Shown here piece by piece: positions 43,226 to 49,186 of a DNA stretch of 49,186 nucleotides. Below the pieces are notes generated by a model. The model was not told the DNA's origin and made no database searches. It saw nothing but the letters and a program-made list of their open reading frames with translations. The stretch covers positions 1-49,186 of the forward strand of contig JAFUMV010000025.1 of NCBI GenBank assembly GCA_017482485.1, written 5' to 3'. Origin of the DNA: Lachnospiraceae bacterium. Lineage in GTDB: Bacteria > Bacillota > Clostridia > Lachnospirales > Lachnospiraceae. The position numbers and the translations under genes are program-made. Numbering within the stretch: position 1 is the first letter of the stretch; each line of letters begins with the position of its first letter.

Positions 43226-43243
43226 GTTACTGGGCACAGTAAT
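43226..43243. repeat. Third copy of the GTTACTG palindrome
   Basis: GTTACTGGGCACAGTAAT at 43226-43243 keeps 16 of the 18 pattern positions of the two other copies. It lies between the uxaC stop and its terminator. Confidence 0.5.
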
Positions 43244-43264
43244 TTTGTTGTAATAAATACTTAT

Positions 43265-44671
43265 TTACAGATCAAAACCGAAGTAGCGAACTGCATTGTT
43301 GTAGGAGATATCCGTAACGATTTCTGCCAGAGTATCCATATCATCGGGGAATTCGCCGTTTTCTACAAGGCCGCCGATGAAGTTACACAGAATACGACGG
43401 AAGTATTCATGTCTTGTGTAAGACAGGAAACTTCTGGAGTCTGTCAGCATTCCTACGAAACCGGACAAATTGCCCAGATTTGCAAGAGAGGTGAGCTGCT
43501 TTGTCATACCTTCTTTGTGATCATTAAACCACCATGCGCTGCCCTGCTGAATCTTTGCAATTGTGGAAGAATTCTGGAAACAGCCGAGGATTGTTCCGAT
43601 AGAAGCGTTGTCGTTAGGATTTAAGCTGTAAATGATCGTCTTTGGAAGCGCACCCTGTATTTCCAGCGCGTTTAAAAACTCTGCAGTCTGGGAAGAAGGA
43701 GTGTGGTTGTTGATACAGTCATAACCGGTATCGGGGCCAAGCTTCTCATACATTGCAGTGTTGTTGTCGCGCTTTACACCGAAGTGAAGCTGCATGACCC
43801 AGTTACGCCTGCTGTATTCACTGCCCACAAAGAGCATGAAAGCGGTCTTAAATTTCAGTTCATCCGCTTTCGTCAGTTTCTTGACGGAGAATCTCTTTGT
43901 GAAGATTTCTTCGATTTCTTCATCGGTAGCAGGCTCATACATAACGTATTCCAGACCGTGATCGGAAACGGTGCAGCCCATAGATGCGAAGAAATCCATA
44001 CGCTTTACAAGAGCTTCTTTTAAGGTTGCAAAAGAGTAGATGTCCACACCGCTGACCTCGGAAAGCTTCTTTATATAATTCCTGTAGCCGGGTTTCTCAA
44101 TGTTCATTGCCTTATCAGGACGCCATGCAGGAAGAACCTTCACATCAAAAGTCTCGTCCTCGGCCAGCTGTCTGTGCCATTCCAGAGAGTCGACCGGATC
44201 GTCCGTGGTACAGATCAGAGTTACATTGGACTGCTTGATCAGAGAACGAACGCTCATGGAAGGATCATTTAATTTTGCATTGCAAAGCTCCCAGACTTCT
44301 TCTGCGGTGTTTTTGTTCAGAACGCCGTGATAGCCAAAGTAACGCTGCAGTTCCAGATGGCTCCAGTGGAAAAGAGGATTGCCGATCGCCTTACCCAGTA
44401 CCTCAGCCCATTTTAAAAATTTTTCCTTATCAGGTGCATCGCCGGTAATATAGTACTCGTCAACACCGCAGGAACGCATGAAGCGCCATTTGTAGTGATC
44501 TGCGCCCAACCAAACCTGGGTGATATTGTCAAAATGTCTATCCTGTGCGATCTCCTGCGGATTAATATGGCAGTGATAATCCAGAACAGGCGCTTTCTCC
44601 GCATATTCATGGTACAGAGTCTGCGCTGTGGGAGTGCTCAGAAGAAAGTTCTCGTCCATAAAAGGTTTCAT
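43265..44671 (-). CDS. uxaC: Glucuronate isomerase
   Basis: 468 residues, standard UxaC length. Amidohydrolase-like signatures: VLDYHCHINPQEIA near the N-terminus, VTLICTTDDPVDSLEWH, MQLHFGVKRDNN, and LTDSRSFLSYTRHEYFRRIL. It interconverts D-glucuronate/D-fructuronate (and galacturonate/tagaturonate), the first step of uronate catabolism. ATG 44671 follows GAGGAGG; codons upstream in frame are not needed. It stands alone in this window, so later uronate genes (uxuA, kdgK, kdgA) must lie elsewhere. A LacI-type regulator lies directly upstream. Confidence 0.95.
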   Translation of the reverse strand: MKPFMDENFLLSTPTAQTLYHEYAEKAPVLDYHCHINPQEIAQDRHFDNITQVWLGADHYKWRFMRSCGVDEYYITGDAPDKEKFLKWAEVLGKAIGNPLFHWSHLELQRYFGYHGVLNKNTAEEVWELCNAKLNDPSMSVRSLIKQSNVTLICTTDDPVDSLEWHRQLAEDETFDVKVLPAWRPDKAMNIEKPGYRNYIKKLSEVSGVDIYSFATLKEALVKRMDFFASMGCTVSDHGLEYVMYEPATDEEIEEIFTKRFSVKKLTKADELKFKTAFMLFVGSEYSRRNWVMQLHFGVKRDNNTAMYEKLGPDTGYDCINNHTPSSQTAEFLNALEIQGALPKTIIYSLNPNDNASIGTILGCFQNSSTIAKIQQGSAWWFNDHKEGMTKQLTSLANLGNLSGFVGMLTDSRSFLSYTRHEYFRRILCNFIGGLVENGEFPDDMDTLAEIVTDISYNNAVRYFGFDL

Positions 44672-44707
44672 TGGTGTAATCCTCCTCTTTTTATATTCCA
44701 TAATTTT

Positions 44708-44736
44708 ATTTTGAACCATCCGACTGCCTGTGTCAA
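44708..44736 (-). promoter_or_regulatory. Promoter of uxaC (minus strand)
   Basis: TTGACA (44736-44731), 17-base spacer, CAAAAT (44713-44708). The -35 box is consensus, the -10 box weak, as expected for a regulated sugar gene. Confidence 0.55.
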
Positions 44737-44770
44737 GCAGTGGGACGGCTAAAAGTTGTTGCCGCTTATT

Positions 44771-44797
44771 GGCAGCGTAAACGAAAAGCGCGCTGCC
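44771..44797 (-). terminator. Hairpin after the LacI gene
   Basis: GGCAGCG (44771-44777) and CGCTGCC (44791-44797) form a seven-bp GC-rich stem with a 13-base loop, about 20 bases beyond the LacI stop. There is no clear T-run, so termination is only possible. Confidence 0.4.
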
Positions 44798-44816
44798 GGG
44801 AACGAAGCAAGCGTAA

Positions 44817-45827
44817 TCAAAAGCTCGTGGTTCCCCGTTTGATTAGTCTTCCGGAGAAGATGGTTTTTTGCGGCATATGATTGCCGTTTAAGGTAGCGAT
44901 CAGCGTTTTGACAAGCTGTTGGCAAATGTCCTCCAGGCGGTTATCAATGGTGGTGAGCTCCGGCTCGCAGCAGCAGGCCAGAATGGAATTATTATAACCG
45001 ATAACTGAAAGATCTTCGGGAATGCGAAGATTGGAAAGTCTCGCAAATTTCAGGGCAGCCATTGCAAGAATGTCTTCGGACGCAAGCACTGCATGAAAGG
45101 TCAGGCCCGAAGCGGCCAGTTCACTGATAAAGCGGCAAATCCCCTCCACATCATCGTTTCTGCCGGAATAGTATTGCTGGTACTCCTTGGAAGGCGTCAG
45201 GTCCCGGAGAAGAAAAGCGGACTGGTAACCGGCAAGCTTGTTGCGTCCGCTGTAGGATCTCGAATTATACAAATACAGGATATCCTGTATTCCGCTGTCG
45301 ATAAGGTTTAATGCGGCATCCTGCATGGAGCGGAAATCATCACACAGCGTGCAGAAAACGTTGGGATACTCAAAGTCTGCATTCAGCAGCATAATGGGAA
45401 TCTGTGCAGCAGCCTCTCTGATGTAGTCATTGTCCCTGTCGTTTGCTTCCACAAAATTGGAGCCAACCATAATGACGCTGTCAACTTTCTGATTGAGCAG
45501 CAGATTCAGGCAGCTTTTCTTATTCTCCAGGTCATATCCGGTACAGCATAAAATGGAGTGATATCCCCCGTTTCGCAGATAACCTTCTATGTAATAAACA
45601 GCCTTTGCAAGATACAGATCCGAAGAATCCGCACAGAGAATTCCAATGGTATTCATGGAATTAAGCCCCAGTCCTCTGGCAAAGGCGTTTGGAGTATAGC
45701 CGCATTTCTCAATAACTTCCAAAACCTTCTTCTTTGTTTCGGGTCTTACATTAGCATTGCCGTTTAAGACCCGGGAGACAGTAGCGATAGAAACGCCGGC
45801 CATTTTGGAAATATCGTAGATTGTCAA
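44817..45827 (-). CDS. LacI-family transcriptional regulator
   Basis: 336 residues. N-terminal LacI HTH (TIYDISKMAGVSIATVSRVL, then NGNANVRPETKKKVLEVIE) and a periplasmic-binding-protein-like effector domain (IGILCADSSDLYLAK, then LASEDILAMAALKFARLSNL). The start is TTG 45827, six bases after AGGAGGG and exactly at the family's usual start; longer versions add unrelated residues. A LacI-type operator sits between its promoter and start, implying autorepression. Upstream of uxaC, it is the likely uronate-responsive regulator, but the effector is inferred from position only. Confidence 0.9.
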   Translation of the reverse strand: MTIYDISKMAGVSIATVSRVLNGNANVRPETKKKVLEVIEKCGYTPNAFARGLGLNSMNTIGILCADSSDLYLAKAVYYIEGYLRNGGYHSILCCTGYDLENKKSCLNLLLNQKVDSVIMVGSNFVEANDRDNDYIREAAAQIPIMLLNADFEYPNVFCTLCDDFRSMQDAALNLIDSGIQDILYLYNSRSYSGRNKLAGYQSAFLLRDLTPSKEYQQYYSGRNDDVEGICRFISELAASGLTFHAVLASEDILAMAALKFARLSNLRIPEDLSVIGYNNSILACCCEPELTTIDNRLEDICQQLVKTLIATLNGNHMPQKTIFSGRLIKRGTTSF

Positions 45828-45858
45828 ATTGCAACCCTCCTGGCTGTGAAAATAATCA

Positions 45859-45872
45859 TGTAAACGGTTACA
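45859..45872. promoter_or_regulatory. LacI-type operator in the regulator's leader
   Basis: TGTAAACGGTTACA, a near-perfect palindrome around a central CG typical of LacI-family sites. It lies about 10-25 bases after the expected transcription start of the lacI gene. Confidence 0.65.
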
Positions 45873-45888
45873 GAAAAATTGTAAAGTA

Positions 45889-45917
45889 ATTATACAATAA
45901 TCAGAATCCAAATTCAA
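45889..45917 (-). promoter_or_regulatory. Promoter of the LacI gene (minus strand)
   Basis: TTGAAT (45917-45912), 17-base spacer, TATAAT (45894-45889). Confidence 0.75.
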
Positions 45918-45990
45918 GAGAAAAATAGGAACTGCTAAATATAGCCAGAAAATCAATTTAGGAATAGACGAATTTGTGTAAGATAAAATG

Positions 45991-46004
45991 TGTAAGAGCT
46001 TACA
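45991..46004. promoter_or_regulatory. Second operator-like palindrome
   Basis: TGTAAGAGCTTACA, 6+2+6 palindrome sharing the TGTAA...TTACA arms of the operator at 45859. It lies just after a TAAGAT (45979-45984), a possible + strand -10 box with a poor -35. Confidence 0.45.
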
Positions 46005-46025
46005 TAAAGTAGAGGTAATTGCGGA

Positions 46026-46056
46026 AGGCCCTGCATCAACAGGGCCTCCTCTTTTC
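46026..46056 (+). terminator. Terminator-like hairpin in the lacI-XRE gap
   Basis: AGGCCCTG (46026-46033), six-base loop, CAGGGCCT (46040-46047), then CCTCTTTT. No gene lies upstream of it on the + strand. The 517-base gap 45828-46344 holds no gene: it has the two operator-like sites, this hairpin, a longer hairpin at 46087, an AT-rich tract with an inverted repeat TTTATACTT/AAGTATAAA (46230-46267), and the XRE promoter. Confidence 0.6.
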
Positions 46057-46086
46057 AGGTATGAAACTTTCAGAACCGCATCACAT

Positions 46087-46142
46087 AGCGGAGATTGAAA
46101 AAAGCATACGGATTATGCGGTGTGCTCTTGTCAATCTCCGCT
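46087..46142 (+). ncRNA. Long structured hairpin, possible small RNA element
   Basis: AGCGGAGATTG (46087-46097) and CAATCTCCGCT (46132-46142) pair perfectly over 11 bases. Inside, AGCATAC (46103-46109) pairs with GTGTGCT (46120-46126) with one G-T pair. It fits no coding frame. Whether it is transcribed is unknown. Confidence 0.4.
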
Positions 46143-46292
46143 AATCTCTGACCAACACGATTCTGTTTTCTATTTCAACTATATTCATCATAACAGAAAA
46201 TTATGACCAGAATGTTTCTGAAAACAAAATTTATACTTAAATTTATAAAAAAAATATAAAGTATAAAATAGTAATCTAAATGTAAAATATAA

Positions 46293-46321
46293 TTGACATT
46301 ACGGAAGACTGGTGATATAAT
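46293..46321 (+). promoter_or_regulatory. Consensus sigma-A promoter for the XRE cluster
   Basis: TTGACA (46293-46298), 17-base spacer, TATAAT (46316-46321): both boxes fully consensus, 24 bases before the start codon. Confidence 0.9.
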
Positions 46322-46344
46322 GTAGCCAGAAAGGAGGAAAAGAC

Positions 46345-46557
46345 ATGGCAAAGAATAAGAGGATGAAAATTGCGCGGATTGAAAAAGATCTGTCGCAGGA
46401 TCAGCTGGCGGCCAGAGTCGGTGTGACGAGGCAGACCATCAGTATGATAGAATCCGGAAAGTTCAATCCATCGCTGCAGCTTTGTATTTCCATTTGTAAG
46501 CAACTGGATCGGACGCTGGATCAGCTTTTCTGGGAAGAGGAGGAAAATGTGGAATGA
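46345..46557 (+). CDS. Small XRE-family helix-turn-helix regulator
   Basis: 70 residues, a single HTH domain: MKIARIEKDLSQDQLAARVG, then VTRQTISMIESGKFNPSLQL and LDQLFWEEEE at the end, as in small regulators paired with integral membrane proteins. AAGGAGG precedes ATG 46345. It overlaps the next gene by four bases (ATGA), so the two are translated together; it probably controls its own operon. Confidence 0.92.
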   Translation: MAKNKRMKIARIEKDLSQDQLAARVGVTRQTISMIESGKFNPSLQLCISICKQLDRTLDQLFWEEEENVE

Positions 46558-47071
46558 AGCAGTTTATAAAAGAGAGATGGAAAGTGAAGATCGATGAGAG
46601 ACAGCAGGCGGACTTGAATCGTGTGAACAGCTATGGCTTCTATATCGCTTATTACCTGTTGCTGGGATATGTACTTGTAAAGGCTGTGATTTTGAAATGT
46701 CCCCCCGGAGAATGGGTCGGTGAATGGGCGATCTTTATGATTTTGGCGGTTTATGAAATAATTGCATGTATGAAAATCGGTGTCTGGACACAACACCGGC
46801 AGAAACCTGAAAAGAAAGATTACCTGATTTACAGTCTGGCGGGCAGCCTGTTTTTTCCGTAGTTTTTGCGGCGGGAAACTGGTTGAGATGGGACCCCCTA
46901 CAAAAAAACTTCGGCAATCTGGCAATCACTTTTCTGACATGGTTTGCAGAATTGTTTGTGCTTTTGATGATTGGATTATTTGCAGGCGGTGCAGTGTTTA
47001 ACCACAGGAGAAAGAAGATGGAAGAAAAGCTGAATCAGGAGCTTTTGGAGGAGGAAGATGAAGACGAATAA
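46554..47071 (+). pseudogene. DUF6773-like membrane protein with a frameshift
   Basis: Reads 102 codons from ATG 46554 (MKQFIKERWKVKIDERQQAD, two membrane segments) to TAG 46860-46862. Directly after a run of six T at 46851-46856, the other frame continues without a gap as VVFAAGNWLRWDPL, then TFLTWFAELFVLLMIGLFAGG and an acidic end at TAA 47069-47071. Adding one T restores a single frame of about 172 residues with four membrane segments. It is either a one-base loss in a homopolymer, a phase-variable switch, or -1 slippage on T-TTT-TTC. The family name is from memory of XRE-linked clostridial membrane proteins and is tentative. Confidence 0.7.
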
Positions 47072-47182
47072 AAAGGCATTATCCATATTTTTTTCATTCA
47101 CGTTTGGAATGCCGGTCATTTTGGGGATATTCATGGGAGTTGTTTTTTTTCAGGGACAGGATGTGAGCTGCTTTCCACAGTA
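47058..47182 (+). pseudogene. Truncated N-terminal remnant of a membrane protein
   Basis: ATG 47058, with GGAGGAGG just upstream, overlaps the end of the preceding gene and encodes only 41 residues (one hydrophobic segment, FGMPVILGIFMGVVFF) before TAA. The following 100 bases show no continuation in any frame that I can recognise. It looks like the first part of a larger membrane protein, perhaps a CPBP-type protease as often seen in such clusters, with the rest deleted. That family guess is weak. Confidence 0.45.
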
Positions 47183-47224
47183 ACCACGCAGGCATGGCTG
47201 TCCGGACCTTTTACACCCGGCATC

Positions 47225-47254
47225 TTGACATCATTTCAGTCACAGGCTTATAAT
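47225..47254 (+). promoter_or_regulatory. Consensus promoter for the Nudix gene
   Basis: TTGACA (47225-47230), 18-base spacer, TATAAT (47249-47254). Confidence 0.85.
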
Positions 47255-47287
47255 TGCAGAAATGGAGCATGAAGCATGGAGGATAAA

Positions 47288-47842
47288 ATGTTAAACGAAA
47301 GTAATGCGGAAAAGCCTGTAAAACTTGTAGAAAGAAAAGAAGCATATAAGGGTAAAATCATTACGGTGTACGATGACCTGGTGGACGTTGCGGGGCATCA
47401 GACACACTGGGATTTCATTCACCATGACGGAGCGGCAGCAGTGCTTCCCGTGCTGGAAGACGGCAGGATTTTGCTTGTGCGTCAGTTTCGGCATGCGTTG
47501 GGCAGATATACGCTGGAAATTCCGGCAGGTAAGCTGGATGAACCCGGGGAGCCCTTTATTGAGTGTGCAAAAAGAGAGCTGGAGGAAGAAACAGGCTATT
47601 ATTCTGACAACCTGGAATTTTTGCTCTATGTAAATACGACGGTCGCTTTTCTGGATGAAAAGATTGGTATTTATCTTGCAACGAATTTGAAAAAGGGCGA
47701 GATGCACTGGGATGAGGATGAAGAGCTTGGTTTGGAAATCTGGGAACTGGAAGATTTAAAGAAACTGATTTACCGCGGTGAGATGACAGACAGTAAAACT
47801 GTCGCAGCGATTATGACTTATGCGGTGAAATTTGGAAAATAA
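47288..47842 (+). CDS. Nudix hydrolase, ADP-ribose pyrophosphatase type
   Basis: 184 residues. Beta-rich N-terminus, VRQFRHALGRYTLEIPAGKL and a full Nudix box: G-x5-E-x7-REL-x-EE-x-G in the stretch GKLDEPGEPF then IECAKRELEEETGY. This matches bacterial ADP-ribose pyrophosphatases (NudF/YqkG type), which cut ADP-ribose to AMP and ribose 5-phosphate. ATG 47288 has GGAGG five bases upstream; ATG 47276 lies on that site. Single gene with its own promoter, converging on prs across a shared terminator. Confidence 0.9.
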   Translation: MLNESNAEKPVKLVERKEAYKGKIITVYDDLVDVAGHQTHWDFIHHDGAAAVLPVLEDGRILLVRQFRHALGRYTLEIPAGKLDEPGEPFIECAKRELEEETGYYSDNLEFLLYVNTTVAFLDEKIGIYLATNLKKGEMHWDEDEELGLEIWELEDLKKLIYRGEMTDSKTVAAIMTYAVKFGK

Positions 47843-47873
47843 AGTTCAGACAATCATGTTCTTTTCTGTAGAG

Positions 47874-47909
47874 AAAAATAGTGCGCGTTTTACGCGCACT
47901 ATTTTTTTC
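47874..47909. terminator. Bidirectional terminator between the Nudix gene and prs
   Basis: AAAAATAGTGCGCGT (47874-47888) and ACGCGCACTATTTTT (47892-47906) form a perfect 15-bp stem, with T-runs at both ends. Confidence 0.92.
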
Positions 47910-47920
47910 CTGAAAATCAA

Positions 47921-49108
47921 TCAGATATGAAATTCTTCTCTTTTATTATATTTTTCCAGAATGGTGCGGATCTTATCGGTAGGAGTGAGCACGTTTGTCA
48001 GGGATACATCATGATTCATGAAATCGATGATGGATGCCAAAAACTTGCTCATGTTTGCCTCCACATAGTAGGGACGCTCAAGCAGTTCGGGAATCTGGTA
48101 GGTGAGGTTGGTGGTGATAATTTTGTCAAACCAGCCTTTTTCATATGCTGCATCAAATGCTGCCATACCGTCTGTGAACAGACCGAACGTGGAGCAGATG
48201 AATACACGCTTTGCATTCATTTCCTTTAACTGACGCGCAGTGTCGATCATGCTGCCGCCGGAAGAGATCATATCATCGATGACGACGATGTCCTTGCCTT
48301 CGATGTTGTCACCCAGAAATTCATGTGCAACAATGGGGTTCTTACCGTTTACGATGACGGAGTAATCGCGGCGTTTGTAGAACATACCTACATTAACGCC
48401 GATAACATTTGCAAAATAGGTGGTACGGTCCAGGGCACCTTCGTCAGGGCTGATTACCATCATATGATCCTTATCAATCACCAGGTCCGGCACATGGTCA
48501 AGCAGTGCGCGCATGAATTGATAGGGGGGAGTGAAGTTATCGAAACCGCATAAAGGAGCAGCATTCTGCACACGGGGATCATGCGCATCAAAGGTGATGA
48601 AGTTGTGTACGCCCATTTCTGCCAGCTCTTTAAGCGCATATGCGCAGTCCAGGGATTCGCGGCCGCTTCTTTTGTGCTGACGGCTTTCGTACAGGAAGGG
48701 CATGATAACCGTGATACGCTTTGCTTTGCCTTCGATTGCAGAAATCATTCTCTTTAAATCCTGATAATGGTCATCAGGAGATTTGTGGTTGGTATAGCCG
48801 TTTAAGGAATAGGTAAGACTGTGATTACAAATGTCTACGAGCAGGAATAAATCCGAACCGCGGACTGACTCGTGAAGAACACCTTTTCCTTCACCGGTGC
48901 CGAAACGGGGGCACTCTGCATCTACCAGATAATTGTCTTCGATATATCCTCGAAACGCAGGATCATCATGAGTTGAATTCTTCATGTTTCTGCGGAATGT
49001 TACAAGATAGTCGTTTACACTTTCACCTAGTTTCAAAGCTGAATCCAGAGCGATGATTTTTAAGGGACCAACGGGAAGTGCTTTTTCAAGTTCACGTAAG
49101 TTAGGCAT
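47921..49108 (-). CDS. prs: Ribose-phosphate pyrophosphokinase (PRPP synthetase)
   Basis: 395 residues, longer than the usual 310-320, with an N-terminal extension and insertions. Visible family segments: MPFLYESRQHKRSGRES (ATP-loop region), FDAHDPRVQNAAP, VISPDEGALDRTTYFAN, and the PRPP-binding loop VVIDDMISSGGSMIDTA. It makes PRPP from ribose 5-phosphate and ATP, feeding purine, pyrimidine, His and Trp synthesis and also the apt reaction at the other end of the window. AGAGAGGA precedes ATG 49108. The end (49109-49186) is AT-rich upstream DNA with no clear promoter that I would defend. Confidence 0.93.
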   Translation of the reverse strand: MPNLRELEKALPVGPLKIIALDSALKLGESVNDYLVTFRRNMKNSTHDDPAFRGYIEDNYLVDAECPRFGTGEGKGVLHESVRGSDLFLLVDICNHSLTYSLNGYTNHKSPDDHYQDLKRMISAIEGKAKRITVIMPFLYESRQHKRSGRESLDCAYALKELAEMGVHNFITFDAHDPRVQNAAPLCGFDNFTPPYQFMRALLDHVPDLVIDKDHMMVISPDEGALDRTTYFANVIGVNVGMFYKRRDYSVIVNGKNPIVAHEFLGDNIEGKDIVVIDDMISSGGSMIDTARQLKEMNAKRVFICSTFGLFTDGMAAFDAAYEKGWFDKIITTNLTYQIPELLERPYYVEANMSKFLASIIDFMNHDVSLTNVLTPTDKIRTILEKYNKREEFHI

Positions 49109-49186
49109 GTTTCCTCTCTTCTGTCGACGCGGCGACTGTAAAAATGGAATTTATATTTTGTAATTAATCCGTATGAAATTTTAAAA

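Overview
This is a stretch of Clostridia (Firmicutes) chromosome, most probably from a gut-type member of the Lachnospiraceae. The evidence is the clostridial order apt-relA-MBL-hemZ-hisS-aspS, the order plsX-acpP-rnc-smc-ftsY, the order ylxM-ffh-rpsP-khpA-rimM-trmD-rplS-lepB-rbgA-rnhB-yraN, strong AGGAGG ribosome binding sites, consensus sigma-A promoters, meso-DAP dehydrogenase, and a dense set of small XRE regulators paired with membrane proteins. There is no rRNA, tRNA, CRISPR array, phage or transposase. Most genes are on the + strand; the exceptions are a small TIGR04086-type membrane gene, the NYN-uxaC-lacI block and prs.

Layout. 1-8164: 3' end of apt, bifunctional (p)ppGpp synthetase/hydrolase, a metallo-beta-lactamase-fold hydrolase, hemZ, hisS and aspS. 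8282-10276: a long inverted repeat that covers the ribosome binding site of a membrane-anchored amidase, then ddh. 10277-15453: structured intergenic DNA, two helical-repeat proteins, a GH25/SH3 cell-wall protein and a phosphopantetheinyl transferase. 15604-17693: an XRE regulator running convergently into a TIGR04086-like membrane gene, then a CNNM/CBS protein. 17834-27071: the lipid/RNA-processing/chromosome operon, followed by ilvA and a peptidase M28 gene broken by one stop codon. 27148-36233: the SRP/ribosome-maturation/secretion block, which includes a TrmD fused to a GNAT acetyltransferase domain. 36311-42060: a two-component system, a 63-residue orphan, an ion-transporter-superfamily permease and a cytidylate-kinase-like protein. 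42116-45827 (minus): NYN/OST-HTH protein, glucuronate isomerase, LacI-type regulator. 45828-47270: structured noncoding DNA, then a decaying XRE/membrane-protein cluster. 47288-49108: ADP-ribose pyrophosphatase-type Nudix and PRPP synthetase (minus).

How the genes work together. Several groups are functional units: stringent response next to purine salvage and tRNA charging; phospholipid initiation (PlsX, ACP) with RNase III, SMC and FtsY; SRP (YlxM, Ffh) with 30S/50S maturation factors (RimM, KhpA, RbgA), tRNA m1G37 formation and signal peptidases; and uronate catabolism under a LacI regulator.

Most of the window is ordinary core genome. The items most worth a second look are the TrmD-GNAT fusion, three copies of an 18-bp palindrome in separate intergenic regions, the Shine-Dalgarno-sequestering hairpin before the amidase, the structured region at 45957-46142, and three broken or abnormal reading frames (M28, the DUF6773-like gene, the XRE tail).
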